From DASUFH01 sp036274645 (lineage in GTDB: Bacteria; Acidobacteriota; Terriglobia; 20CM-2-55-15): 9,505 bases of DNA. The DNA lies in the NCBI GenBank assembly GCA_036274645.1, contig DASUFH010000162.1, positions 1 through 9,505 on the forward strand, written 5' to 3'. The translations under genes and the position numbers were made by a program. The notes under the pieces were generated by a model. The model was not told where the DNA came from and made no database searches. It saw only the letters and a program-made list of their open reading frames with translations. Below are positions 1 through 6,348 of this stretch, one piece after another. The number at the start of each line of letters is the position of its first letter. Within the stretch, counting starts at the first letter, position 1.

Positions 1-140
1 CCCGTCCTGAATGATTTTGTGGACAGGCTCCGAATTCGGTGAAGTCGGGTTTGATCCCTCGGGATTTTGCAGCCGAATCTGAAGCCTGTCGACGCTCCGT
101 GCAAACCCCGGACGCGTGCGCTAGACTATTCAGGCGCGCT

Positions 141-977
141 ATGACCCGCTTCTGGAACTCGATTTCATCAATCACAACGCTGGCGATTGCGCTTTTCACC
201 GTTGTATTCCTGGGTTTCCTGGTGAGCGGAGCGGCCGCTCGCGCGCAGGAGCCTCCGGTTTTACCGCCGCCCGGTCCGACGCCGGCGCCGACGTTACCAT
301 CGACCACCATCGAACGTCCCGAAGGCCCACACCTTCCGCGTCGTCTGATCAACGTTATCGTGATCGATCCGGGGCATGGCGGGGCGGACGTCGGCGTGAG
401 CAACGGTGAAGTTCAGGAAAAGGACCTGACGCTCGCGCTGGCGCAAAAGATGCGGTTTACGCTGGAGAGCCGTCTGGGCAGCACGGTGCTGCTGACGCGC
501 GATACCGACATGGCATTGACGAACGAGGCCCGTTCCGCGATCGCCAATAACAACCAGGCGGATCTGCTGATCAGCCTGCACATCGGGCAGTCGTCGAACA
601 TGCTCGATCTGGGCTCCGTTTACATCATGAAGGATGAACTGGCGCTGGGCGGCGCGTCCCCGGGCCAGCCGCCCCGGTTGTTCCTGCCGTGGTACCTCGG
701 ATATCGCATGGTCCTGCCGGCGAGCCGCGGGGCTGCGGAGGCGCTGCGGCAGGACCTGAGCGGCGTGATGGCGCCGTGGAGCCTGCCGGTGCGCGACGGT
801 CCGATTGCGGTTCTGGCCAGCGCGTCAATGCCGGCGGTGGCGGTCGAAGTGGGCAACATCAACAATCCGATGAGCGCCGGGGCGCTGGCGGATCCGGCGT
901 TCCACGGCGCGTTTGCGGGCGCGGTGGCGGCGGCGATTGAGCGCTACGCGATGATGCGTCAGGCGGGAGCGTTCTGA
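141..977 (+). CDS. Secreted N-acetylmuramoyl-L-alanine amidase (Amidase_3 family)
   Basis: Zinc-dependent amidase expected to cut the bond between N-acetylmuramic acid and L-alanine of peptidoglycan outside the cytoplasm, in cell separation or wall turnover. With the ATG at 141 the protein has 278 residues: a hydrophobic signal peptide or anchor (about 13-35, ending AAARAQ), a Pro-rich linker (37-60), then the catalytic domain. Visible family motifs are DPGHGG (His79), QEKDL (Glu93), ISLH (His147) and AVEVGNINNP (Glu236), matching the zinc ligands and catalytic Glu of Amidase_3. An in-frame GTG at 39 would add 34 residues ahead of the signal peptide, so 141 is preferred although its ribosome binding site is weak. 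The SLH motif is followed by IGQ rather than the usual residue-Asn pattern, a mild deviation. The stop lies 4 nt before the GerMN gene, so they are probably co-transcribed. Confidence 0.9.
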   Translation: MTRFWNSISSITTLAIALFTVVFLGFLVSGAAARAQEPPVLPPPGPTPAPTLPSTTIERPEGPHLPRRLINVIVIDPGHGGADVGVSNGEVQEKDLTLALAQKMRFTLESRLGSTVLLTRDTDMALTNEARSAIANNNQADLLISLHIGQSSNMLDLGSVYIMKDELALGGASPGQPPRLFLPWYLGYRMVLPASRGAAEALRQDLSGVMAPWSLPVRDGPIAVLASASMPAVAVEVGNINNPMSAGALADPAFHGAFAGAVAAAIERYAMMRQAGAF

Positions 978-981
978 TCCC

Positions 982-1641
982 ATGCCCCGTCATGTCAAGT
1001 TCGCGCTGATCATCCTGGGAGTCGGCTTCGCCGTCGCGCTGGGCTTCTTCGTCGACATCGTCGGCCGGGTCCGGTCGCTGGTTAACGAAAAGGAGACCGA
1101 GGAGAATCCGTTCAAGGCGCCCGCCAAGCCGCTGTTCAAACCGGCCGATCCCGCGATACCGGTCAAGTTGTTCTTCCCCGACGACGCGCGCGCGCTTCTG
1201 TCCACCGAGACACAGACGATCTTCCAGTCGGATGAACTCGTCAATCGCGCCCGGCAGATTCTCGAAAAGCTGGCGGAGGGCCCGAAGAACGGCGCTCTGT
1301 CGCCATCGATCCCGAAAGACGCGCGGGTGGTCGAAGTGTATTTTCGCGAGGGGATCGCCTACGTGGACTACTCGGCGGCTCTCACAACGAATCATCCGGG
1401 TGGAATCTTCAACGAGGAGGCGACGATCTATTCCATCGTCGACTCCCTGACGTACAACCTGAGCGAAATCCACCAGGTGAAGATCCTGATCGGCGGAGCG
1501 GAATCCGAAACCCTGGCGGGACACTGTCTGCTGCGCCGTCCGTTTGGCATGGATCTGGCGATGACCGATATCGCGCCGCCGGAGCCGAAATTGAAGACCG
1601 AGGAGGAGAGCGCCCCGGAAGGCGCCGCTGTAAAACAATGA
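982..1641 (+). CDS. Membrane-anchored GerMN-domain protein
   Basis: A 219-residue protein with one N-terminal transmembrane helix or uncleaved signal (about residues 6-27), a short charged linker, and a GerMN domain (about 60-185). GerMN signs are the start VKLFFPDDARALLSTE, the helical stretch NRARQILEKLAEGP, the core YFREGIAYVDYSAAL and the late ESETLAGH. In Bacillus, GerM-type domains occur in spore germination and sporulation proteins; in non-sporulating phyla the domain is found in envelope lipoproteins, often beside peptidoglycan amidases, and a role in wall remodelling is inferred here from the amidase 4 nt upstream. The C-terminus is a short Glu/Lys/Ala-rich tail. Its TGA overlaps the rph start as ATGA. 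A long minus-strand open frame across this gene is an antisense shadow. Confidence 0.85.
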   Translation: MPRHVKFALIILGVGFAVALGFFVDIVGRVRSLVNEKETEENPFKAPAKPLFKPADPAIPVKLFFPDDARALLSTETQTIFQSDELVNRARQILEKLAEGPKNGALSPSIPKDARVVEVYFREGIAYVDYSAALTTNHPGGIFNEEATIYSIVDSLTYNLSEIHQVKILIGGAESETLAGHCLLRRPFGMDLAMTDIAPPEPKLKTEEESAPEGAAVKQ

Positions 1642-2354
1642 GAGTTGATGGACGTCAGCCCGATCAGTTACGACCCGTTCGCGTCACCGTGGATTTCATC
1701 CCTTCCGCCGAAGGATCCGTTCTCATCGAAGTGGGCCGCACGCGGGTGATCTGTACCGCGAGCGTGGAGGACGTTGTCCCGCCGTTTCTGAGGAACTCGG
1801 GCAAGGGATGGCTCACATCGGAATACGCCATGATTCCACGCGCCACGTCGACGCGAACCGCTCGGGAATCGTCGACCGGGAAACGGTCCGGCCGCAGCCA
1901 GGAAATTCAGCGCCTGATCGGGCGCTCCCTGCGTACCGCCGTCGATCTTGCGATGATCGGTGAACGCACGCTGTGGATCGACTGCGACGTGATCGAAGCG
2001 GACGGCGGCACCCGCACCGCCTCCATTACCGGCGCATTCATGGCGCTCAGACTGGCGGTGGCGAAACTGCTGAAGTCCGGAAAACTCTCGCGCGACCCCA
2101 TCCTGCGTCATGTCGCCGCGGTCAGCGTCGGTGTGGTCGGCGGCATTCCGATGCTCGACCTCAACTACGTGGAGGATTCCTCCGCCGACGTCGACTTTAA
2201 CCTCGTCATGACCGACCGCGCCGAATTCGTCGAGATCCAGGGAACCGCCGAAAAGGAACCATTCGGCGGCGTTATTCTCGAGGACCTCCTGCGCCTCGGC
2301 AGACAGGGCATCGCCGAACTCATCGAGATCCAGCGCGGCGCCCTCCAGCGATAG
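1638..2354 (+). CDS. rph: Ribonuclease PH
   Basis: Phosphate-dependent 3'-5' exoribonuclease (EC 2.7.7.56) that trims 3' ends of tRNA precursors in the cytoplasm, releasing nucleoside diphosphates. The 238-residue length is normal and the family signature is complete: GRQPDQLRPV near the N-terminus, AEGSVLIEVGRTRVICTASVE, GWLTSEYAMIPRAT, RSQEIQRLIGRSLR, IDCDVIEADGGTRTASITG, the late VSVGVVGG, LDLNYVEDSSADVDFN and FVEIQGTAEKEPFGG. The Arg-rich segment and the DCDV..ADGGTR phosphate/active-site region are intact, so it should be active. The start overlaps the GerMN stop as ATGA, implying translational coupling. In many bacteria rph is followed by the purine NTP pyrophosphatase gene; here it is followed by tRNA-Pro and then the foreign element on the opposite strand. 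Confidence 0.97.
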   Translation: MRVDGRQPDQLRPVRVTVDFIPSAEGSVLIEVGRTRVICTASVEDVVPPFLRNSGKGWLTSEYAMIPRATSTRTARESSTGKRSGRSQEIQRLIGRSLRTAVDLAMIGERTLWIDCDVIEADGGTRTASITGAFMALRLAVAKLLKSGKLSRDPILRHVAAVSVGVVGGIPMLDLNYVEDSSADVDFNLVMTDRAEFVEIQGTAEKEPFGGVILEDLLRLGRQGIAELIEIQRGALQR

Positions 2355-2368
2355 CCGCGGAGAATCGC

Positions 2369-2398
2369 TTCGAAAATCGTCCGAATAACTGGCACAAT
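2369..2398 (+). promoter_or_regulatory. Possible promoter for tRNA-Pro
   Basis: A weak sigma70-like pair lies between the rph stop and the tRNA: TTCGAA (2369-2374) and CACAAT (2393-2398), separated by 18 nt, with the tRNA 5' end 12 nt after the second box. Matches to consensus are only 3/6 and 4/6. Read-through from rph is an alternative. Confidence 0.3.
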
Positions 2399-2409
2399 GG
2401 TCGGACGCA

Positions 2410-2484
2410 CGGGGCGTAGCGCAGCCTGGTTAGCGCGCCTGCCTTGGGAGCAGGAGGTCGGGAGTTCGAATCTCCCCGCCCCGA
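2410..2484 (+). tRNA. tRNA-Pro (anticodon UGG)
   Basis: The cloverleaf folds fully by eye. Acceptor stem 2410-2416 pairs with 2477-2483 (7 bp, CGGGGCG/CGCCCCG). The D stem is GCGC (2419-2422) with GCGC (2433-2436). Anticodon stem CCTGC/GCAGG encloses the loop CTTGGGA (2443-2449), giving anticodon TGG at 2445-2447 with G37, as expected for proline. The T stem GGGAG/CTCCC encloses TTCGAAT (2465-2471). The discriminator base is A2484 and CCA is not encoded. The gene is intact although foreign minus-strand DNA starts right after it, as expected when an integrase uses a tRNA 3' end and restores it. Confidence 0.96.
2460..2484. other. Inferred attachment site at the 3' end of tRNA-Pro
   Basis: The switch from host genes to phage-type minus-strand genes occurs immediately after the tRNA. 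The T-arm plus acceptor 3' strand of tRNA genes is the classical crossover site of tyrosine integrases, so this stretch is the natural candidate for the left att. The second copy and the integrase are not in the window, so neither the exact core nor its limits can be seen. This is inference from position only. Confidence 0.45.
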
Positions 2485-2670
2485 TAACAACTTACAGAGA
2501 TTTTGGACGGTCCCAAAAAGCGAAACTTAACGGCCTGATTAACAAACGCGGGTTGCTTGGCCCGCGCTAGGACATTTTGCCCCTATTGATTCACTCCGGA
2601 AGATGCGTGGTTTTGGTCCGGTGGGTGGGAAGGGCCCCGGTCGCCCCGGGGCCGGTGGGGTAGAGGCGGT
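2485..2670. other. Intergenic boundary between tRNA-Pro and the element; two small palindromes
   Basis: No gene is seen in this stretch. Its first 110 nt are clearly more AT-rich than the flanks. It holds two inverted repeats: TTTTGG (2501-2506) with CCAAAA (2513-2518) around a 6-nt loop, and CGCGGG (2547-2552) with CCCGCG (2561-2566) around an 8-nt loop. Either could end tRNA transcription or belong to integrase or excisionase binding, but neither has a convincing T-run. A GC-rich hairpin nearer the minus-strand gene is listed separately. Confidence 0.5.
2633..2653 (-). terminator. Strong GC hairpin downstream of the last minus-strand gene
   Basis: GGCCCCGG (2633-2640) pairs perfectly with CCGGGGCC (2646-2653) around a 5-nt loop, 17 nt past the stop of the 216-aa gene. 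Position and stability suit a transcription end for the minus-strand cluster, which converges on the tRNA and rph. No U-tract follows on the minus strand, so it is not a canonical intrinsic terminator; it could instead protect the mRNA 3' end. Confidence 0.35.
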
Positions 2671-3321
2671 CTATGACCGCCGCAACGACTCCGGAACGAA
2701 TTCGTGCCATACGGCATTACCCCTCATCACCGCGGCGTTGTGGATCGGCGCCCGCTCCAGGAATCCACACTTGGCGCACTTGGCCCTCGCCGGTGGCGGT
2801 GTTCGGCGAGGCGGTGAATAGCGGGCATGGAACACCGTCCCTCCGACCTCCAGACACTCGCGGCAGCCCACCTCCCAGGTGTCGAGGTTGATGGCGATGT
2901 AATTGTCACCGTCGCCCCCTCGGCCCTTTGCGTATGAGGTGCAGCGTGGACAGTAGGGCTCAGGCCTGTAACGGGGGAGCGTCATTCGCAACGGGATCCC
3001 AGCGAGTCCGCGGCCATCGCAATCGTTGATCGTCAGCAGGAACCAGTCCCCAGGAACATTTCTATCCAGTTCCTCAGCAAACCACTCCGGCATTGGTATT
3101 GGCGCAATCGAATAGGCCAGGTCAAACGGTCCGTCGTCGAAAGACCAGGAAAACCGGCCGTTCGGGTATAGATCCACATGCGGGATTGGCGTGTGCCCAG
3201 TATCGCCGCGAAGCGAAAGCCACGCGCCAGCGGGCTTCGGTGGCCGCACTCGGGATATATGCTGTTCGACAATGACAGCCGGTCTCACAGCGTTGGGGAA
3301 TTCGTAGATAGTCGCGCTCAT
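2671..3321 (-). CDS. Zinc-ribbon protein of unknown function, probable cargo gene of the element
   Basis: 216 residues, not recognised as a named family. An N-terminal region (1-115) of mixed beta-strand character with many Pro and aromatic residues is followed by Cys pairs spaced like a zinc ribbon: CPRC (124-127) with CREC (153-156), then a second half-knuckle CAKC (182-185) before the basic/aromatic end. No membrane segment is visible. The start at 3321 is chosen because AGGAGG sits 7 nt upstream; an ATG 23 codons earlier lies before this site. It is the last gene before the tRNA, separated from the tail-like gene by 188 nt with its own promoter and structured leader, as for phage morons or satellite accessory genes. 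Function is open; nucleic-acid binding through the ribbon is only a guess. Confidence 0.75.
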   Translation of the reverse strand: MSATIYEFPNAVRPAVIVEQHISRVRPPKPAGAWLSLRGDTGHTPIPHVDLYPNGRFSWSFDDGPFDLAYSIAPIPMPEWFAEELDRNVPGDWFLLTINDCDGRGLAGIPLRMTLPRYRPEPYCPRCTSYAKGRGGDGDNYIAINLDTWEVGCRECLEVGGTVFHARYSPPRRTPPPARAKCAKCGFLERAPIHNAAVMRGNAVWHEFVPESLRRS

Positions 3322-3336
3322 TTCGTGTCCTCCTGA

Positions 3337-3351
3337 AAAGCCGGAGGCTTT
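3337..3351 (-). promoter_or_regulatory. Leader hairpin with anti-Shine-Dalgarno sequence
   Basis: On the minus strand AAAGCC, a TCC loop and GGCTTT form a 6-bp hairpin followed by one further T. The segment also contains CCTCC, the exact complement of the GGAGG in the ribosome binding site of the 216-aa gene located just downstream, so an alternative pairing could mask the site. It could be a weak terminator/attenuator, a translational switch, or chance. Confidence 0.35.
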
Positions 3352-3418
3352 ACGGTCGCGCTGGTTTCGGTGAAAATGTTGGCGGGCCATATCGAGCCTC
3401 CGAGTTCGATGTGGTCAA

Positions 3419-3452
3419 GGCCCGGCAAGACGTCTCACCGTCGAACCGGGCC
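3419..3452 (-). promoter_or_regulatory. Two-tier hairpin in the leader of the terminal gene
   Basis: GGCCCGG (3419-3425) pairs with CCGGGCC (3446-3452); inside it a symmetric 3x3 internal loop is followed by GACG (3429-3432) with CGTC (3439-3442) and a 6-nt apical loop. It lies downstream of the predicted start point for the 216-aa gene, so it would be in the 5' leader. No T-run follows, so a simple terminator is unlikely. Confidence 0.45.
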
Positions 3453-3471
3453 GCTTCAATTTGCGGGGGTG

Positions 3472-3500
3472 AGAATATTCCCGCAGGCGGGCCGTGTCAA
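3472..3500 (-). promoter_or_regulatory. Sigma70-type promoter for the terminal zinc-ribbon gene
   Basis: On the minus strand there is a perfect TTGACA (3495-3500), a spacer of exactly 17 nt, and TATTCT (3472-3477, 4/6 match to TATAAT). It points to the 216-aa gene and predicts a start near 3465, hence a leader of about 145 nt. It is the best promoter match seen in the element part of the window and is in one of its two larger intergenic gaps. A palindrome TGCGGG/CCCGCA (3462-3467, 3480-3485) overlaps the -10 region and could be an operator. Confidence 0.55.
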
Positions 3501-3509
3501 ACGGGAAGT

Positions 3510-4793
3510 TTACATCTTGAACCGGCCCGTGAACTGGCATTCCCACGGCCGGACGGTCACGGTCCCACTGAAAGCCTGCTCGAGGAAGTACAGCGTGTTG
3601 AATCCCAGCACCGGAAGTTGCGTGGAGTGGTACTCCGTCGACTGGTAGATACTGCCGCTGCTCGTAACGGCATGGATCTGTCCCCAGCTTGGATGTGGCG
3701 GCCGGTTCCGGATGGCTCCTGCGTTATTGATGTTCGCTCCGAAGTTCGCCGACTGACCGTTGATTGCGCCGATTGCCATTTGGACGGGCATGACGTCTTC
3801 CGCCAGGCCGGCGACGAACTGAAACACGCAGTCATTGCCAATCGTTCCGTTGAGCCGCTGCACCGTCGATGAACTGTAGGTGTAGGTGGAACTGCCGTTC
3901 TGGTAAATCAGTTCCATGACGCGCTCGATGCGGTTGTGCGCGTTGAACAGGAACCGGCGCGCCCCGACCTTGTTGACGATTCCGCCGCCGTCATCGATTA
4001 GCGTGTCGGTGGCGTGCGCCCGAACGGTCCCAACATATCGAAGAGTCGGAGTTCCGGACTTCACCCATACGCCATTCTTCCTCACAATTGCATCAGCCCG
4101 CGTGTTGTCTCCGCTCCAGGCGGCCGACCATTCGTAGCTGATGGCCCCGGTGTCGATCTTGATGAAAAGGTCGCGCTGCTCCCCGGCAGATAGAGACGGC
4201 AGCGTTACCGGGACCGCGGCATCACCGGAATCGAGAACCTGCCACGTGCTACCGTCCCACAGCGCCATCCGGTCGCTCTTGAATGGTTCCAGATAGATCG
4301 TTCCGGTCGCCTCGACGCCGGTCGGGCAGATTGGATAGGTGATATCCGCCGACAGGTTCACCTTGTTCGTTTGGGCTTGCGCATCCGCAAGCGTGGTATG
4401 GAAGCTCGCGGTGTTACCGGAGACATTGAGGTAATAGAGCGTCAAGCTGGTCAGGCCGCCCACTGTTGTGCCGATCGTACAGCGGTCGCCGGTCACAAGG
4501 TTGTGGCCCGATGGCAGCGTGACGGTGTCGGTCGTGGCGTGGTCCGTCGCCGTGGGAGTGACGGGCCGCGGGATGTGTACCGGTTGCCCGGATACCAGCG
4601 TCAGGCGATGCCCGAACGTTGCGGGATCGACCGAGCCGCCGCTTCCCACTACCAGGTCGAGAACCTGCTGCACGGTGGCGTGCTTGTCGGTATATGTCGG
4701 TGGTGACGCCTCGTCGCTCTGCACCACGTAGATTAAATCTTCGGCGGCCAGCGCGGTTGCTGCGTCCAAATCTCTGAGTTTCTTGTTCGCCAT
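3510..4793 (-). CDS. Tail-fibre-like phage structural protein
   Basis: 427 residues. The N-terminus MANKKLRDLDAATALAAEDLIYVVQ resembles the opening of many phage tail fibre/appendage proteins, which typically begin with a short list of 'components to be evaluated' helices. The body is rich in Thr, Ser, Gly, Val and aromatic residues with alternating beta-strand pattern and no catalytic motif. A central segment (DRMALWDGSTWQVLDSG, about 174-190) and a later one (LRYVGTVRA with ARRFLFNAHNRIERVM, about 252-292) resemble segments recurrent in virion surface or appendage proteins. The C-terminal third is beta-rich (YTYSSSTVQRLNG, GTVTVRPWECQFTGRF). Cytoplasmic until virion assembly. No strong ribosome binding site is visible; a purine-rich AAGGAAGG lies about 17 nt upstream. 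Family recognition is by pattern, so fibre versus other decoration protein is unresolved. Confidence 0.7.
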   Translation of the reverse strand: MANKKLRDLDAATALAAEDLIYVVQSDEASPPTYTDKHATVQQVLDLVVGSGGSVDPATFGHRLTLVSGQPVHIPRPVTPTATDHATTDTVTLPSGHNLVTGDRCTIGTTVGGLTSLTLYYLNVSGNTASFHTTLADAQAQTNKVNLSADITYPICPTGVEATGTIYLEPFKSDRMALWDGSTWQVLDSGDAAVPVTLPSLSAGEQRDLFIKIDTGAISYEWSAAWSGDNTRADAIVRKNGVWVKSGTPTLRYVGTVRAHATDTLIDDGGGIVNKVGARRFLFNAHNRIERVMELIYQNGSSTYTYSSSTVQRLNGTIGNDCVFQFVAGLAEDVMPVQMAIGAINGQSANFGANINNAGAIRNRPPHPSWGQIHAVTSSGSIYQSTEYHSTQLPVLGFNTLYFLEQAFSGTVTVRPWECQFTGRFKM

Positions 4794-4857
4794 TTTTCAG
4801 ACTTGTTTCCTTCCTTGAAGTTGATTTCCTATCCCGTAATCCGGCAACCGAACGCGC

Positions 4858-5097
4858 TTACTCCGGCGGCCCGTCGGTGATCCCGCAAATGTGCCGCATG
4901 AGCTTCTCGGCATCGGCCGGAGCGAACCCCTGAAGGCCCTCGACCATCCCGGAGAGCAAAACAGCACGTGCCTCCTCCACATCCATATGACCGTCGGCTG
5001 CCAGCCGCTTGGCGGCCGTCTCAATAACCTGTGCGACGTCGGCCGCGGTGATCCGCCGGCCGGGACTCGCAGACAATCGAAGTTTCCAAGGGCCCAT
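4858..5097 (-). CDS. Small helical protein, function unknown
   Basis: 79 residues, predominantly alpha-helical by eye: ITAADVAQVIETAAKRLAADG (16-36), DVEEARAVLLSGMVEGLQ (39-56) and PADAEKLMRHICGI (60-73), with a short basic start. No zinc, membrane or catalytic motif. The start lies 5 nt after the stop of the 167-aa gene, with no clear Shine-Dalgarno sequence, so translation is probably coupled. A 64-nt gap without visible features separates it from the tail-like gene. Small helical proteins at this place in phage clusters are often head-tail connectors or chaperones, but nothing in the sequence fixes that role. Confidence 0.7.
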   Translation of the reverse strand: MGPWKLRLSASPGRRITAADVAQVIETAAKRLAADGHMDVEEARAVLLSGMVEGLQGFAPADAEKLMRHICGITDGPPE

Positions 5098-5102
5098 AGT
5101 GG

Positions 5103-5606
5103 TTACGCCGCCTCCGGTGAAAAATCGTCATCGCTACCATCGTGAACACCGCCAGCCGGAACCGGCCGGGGTGCGGGAAATGTCGCCGCGTCGATCGAGC
5201 GCCATAACCGCTCAACCTCGGCAGCCGCCGCGGCGTCATCGGCAACCGTGCCGCGCAGCTGCTGTGCCGCAGTCAGTGCCCGCACCAGCGCGTGCAGCCG
5301 CCGCGGGTCTCCGGCGCCAGGCTTGGTAAAGCGCTGGGTCTCGGCTCTGGCGCGCCCGATGAACTCCAGCAATGGGCCTGGTGTCAGCCGCTCCAGCTCG
5401 CGCCGGTATTCAGCAGCGCGTGCGCCGGATCGGCGGGCGGCATCAAGCTCGGCGCGCAGCTCGCGCAACCGGTCCTCCGTCGCGCTGATATCGGCGCGGA
5501 TACGGCCGCAGGTCTGGCCGGTGGCCTCACACTCGCGAATCAATCCGAGAAAATGGCGCCGGCGCTGATCGCGGATGCTGCCCGTTGTCGTCTCGGTCGC
5601 GCTCAT
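5103..5606 (-). CDS. Coiled-coil protein in the head-module position
   Basis: 167 residues starting at an ATG that overlaps the stop of the 101-aa gene (ATGA, 5603-5606); a longer in-frame start exists but would run far into the upstream gene. Residues about 36-75 (IRADISATEDRLRELRAELDAARR and onwards) have heptad-like Leu/Ala spacing and high Arg/Glu content, typical of a coiled coil. A second helical part (about 100-140) is Ala-rich, and the C-terminus is acidic (DGSDDDFSPEAA). Being just downstream of a prohead protease gene, a scaffolding or size-determining role in capsid assembly is possible, but this rests on position and composition only; no family was recognised. Confidence 0.75.
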   Translation of the reverse strand: MSATETTTGSIRDQRRRHFLGLIRECEATGQTCGRIRADISATEDRLRELRAELDAARRSGARAAEYRRELERLTPGPLLEFIGRARAETQRFTKPGAGDPRRLHALVRALTAAQQLRGTVADDAAAAAEVERLWRSIDAATFPAPRPVPAGGVHDGSDDDFSPEAA

Positions 5607-5908
5607 CTGGCGTCTCTCCCGGACCGCGCCAGCAAGCGCCAACTGCCGGCGCCATCGCCCGGTGTCTCGCGCGTGGAATCCACAACGCAAACCCAGGACG
5701 AACCGCGAAGCATGACGCAATCGCCGCGGGAATAATCCCGACCGGGAACGTGCGCGCCGTGATGCTCCAGTCCGCGGGCCTCGGCCTTGGCCAGCCGCGC
5801 AACGAGTGCCGGAAGCGCGGCCTCAAGCCTGTCGAGACGCTCCAAAAGCGGCCTCTCGCGAACTGCGGCGTAGTCCCTTATAAGATCGGCCATTTCTTGA
5901 TCGGTCAT
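5603..5908 (-). CDS. Coiled-coil protein with ChtBD3-like C-terminal domain
   Basis: 101 residues. The ATG at 5908 is supported by AGGAGG about 7 nt upstream and by the ATGA overlap with the prohead protease stop; an upstream ATG at 5980 lacks both. Residues 7-46 form a charged Leu/Ala-rich helix (LLERLDRLEAALPALVARLAKAEA). Residues 57-95 carry the spacing of a small carbohydrate-binding (type 5/12, ChtBD3-like) fold: Tyr59, Gly62-Asp63, Ser71-Trp72, Pro83-Gly84 and Trp90 followed by RLL. Such short domains occur in phage head or tail appendage proteins and may serve for multimerisation or glycan contact. A virion-associated role is inferred. Confidence 0.75.
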   Translation of the reverse strand: MTDQEMADLIRDYAAVRERPLLERLDRLEAALPALVARLAKAEARGLEHHGAHVPGRDYSRGDCVMLRGSSWVCVVDSTRETPGDGAGSWRLLARSGRDAR

Positions 5909-6348
5909 GATCGAACCTCCTGAATTGGAATCTTGTGAAACGAACTGATCATGCAGCGCCGGTCGCCGCCGATCGGACAAATACTGACCTCGCGAGCCGT
6001 CGCCAGGTCTGCGACCTCGAGGCCGTCGCGGGTCGGTGGCCGGCGCGCGTAAGTGAAATGGATCGACAGGCCCTTGCAGCCGTCGATGTGCCAGGCGAGC
6101 CGCCTATGGTGGATGTCCGCCAGGTCCAACTCGAAACTGCCGGCGAACGCTAAACCCTCCGGTGTCTCCGTAAGCAGTCCGCGACCGGCAGGCAATGGGA
6201 ACTTATGCCGAAACCACAACGGGACCGGGTATCCGCCATCGACGAACAACTCCCTGAACGCGCCGGGGCGGAGTACTACGCGGTCATCGCCAGTCGGAAC
6301 GAGGCCATAGGCTGCGGCCAGGCCGTCGACGATGTAGCGATACCTCAC
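5905..6348 (-). CDS. HK97-type prohead protease
   Basis: Serine protease of the herpesvirus-assemblin-like fold (peptidase S78/U35) that matures phage proheads by cleaving scaffold or capsid segments. With the GTG at 6348 it has 147 residues. The family pattern is present in order: GLAAAYG with DDRVVLRPGAF (9-31), VPLWFRHK with probable catalytic His48, ETPEGLAFAGSFELD (61-75), KGLSIHF with probable nucleophile Ser95, and ATAREVSICPIGGD with Glu120 before the conserved strand. It is a little shorter than most relatives, lacking a long C-terminal extension. The GTG start makes a GTGA overlap with the 84-aa gene; an ATG at 6402 would add 18 residues and overlap that gene by 58 nt. Its usual partners, portal and major capsid protein, are not beside it. 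Confidence 0.78.
   Translation of the reverse strand: MRYRYIVDGLAAAYGLVPTGDDRVVLRPGAFRELFVDGGYPVPLWFRHKFPLPAGRGLLTETPEGLAFAGSFELDLADIHHRRLAWHIDGCKGLSIHFTYARRPPTRDGLEVADLATAREVSICPIGGDRRCMISSFHKIPIQEVRS

Noticed and set aside
39..140. Amidase starting at the GTG at 39
   Set aside because: It would put 34 polar residues before a clear signal peptide. The ATG at 141 gives a normal secretion signal.
859..1638. 259-residue open frame on the minus strand opposite the GerMN gene
   Set aside because: It mirrors a well-supported GerMN-domain gene inside a compact operon, has Arg/Asp-rich shadow composition and no recognisable domain. It is an antisense by-product of GC-rich coding DNA.
3411..3872. 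153-residue + strand frame opposite the tail-like gene
   Set aside because: No ribosome binding site and no domain, and it runs antisense to a coherent structural protein and across the structured leader. Treated as a shadow.
5607..5720. 38-residue N-terminal extension of the coiled-coil gene
   Set aside because: It lies inside the 101-aa gene in another frame, whereas the ATG at 5606 forms the ATGA junction seen repeatedly in this cluster.
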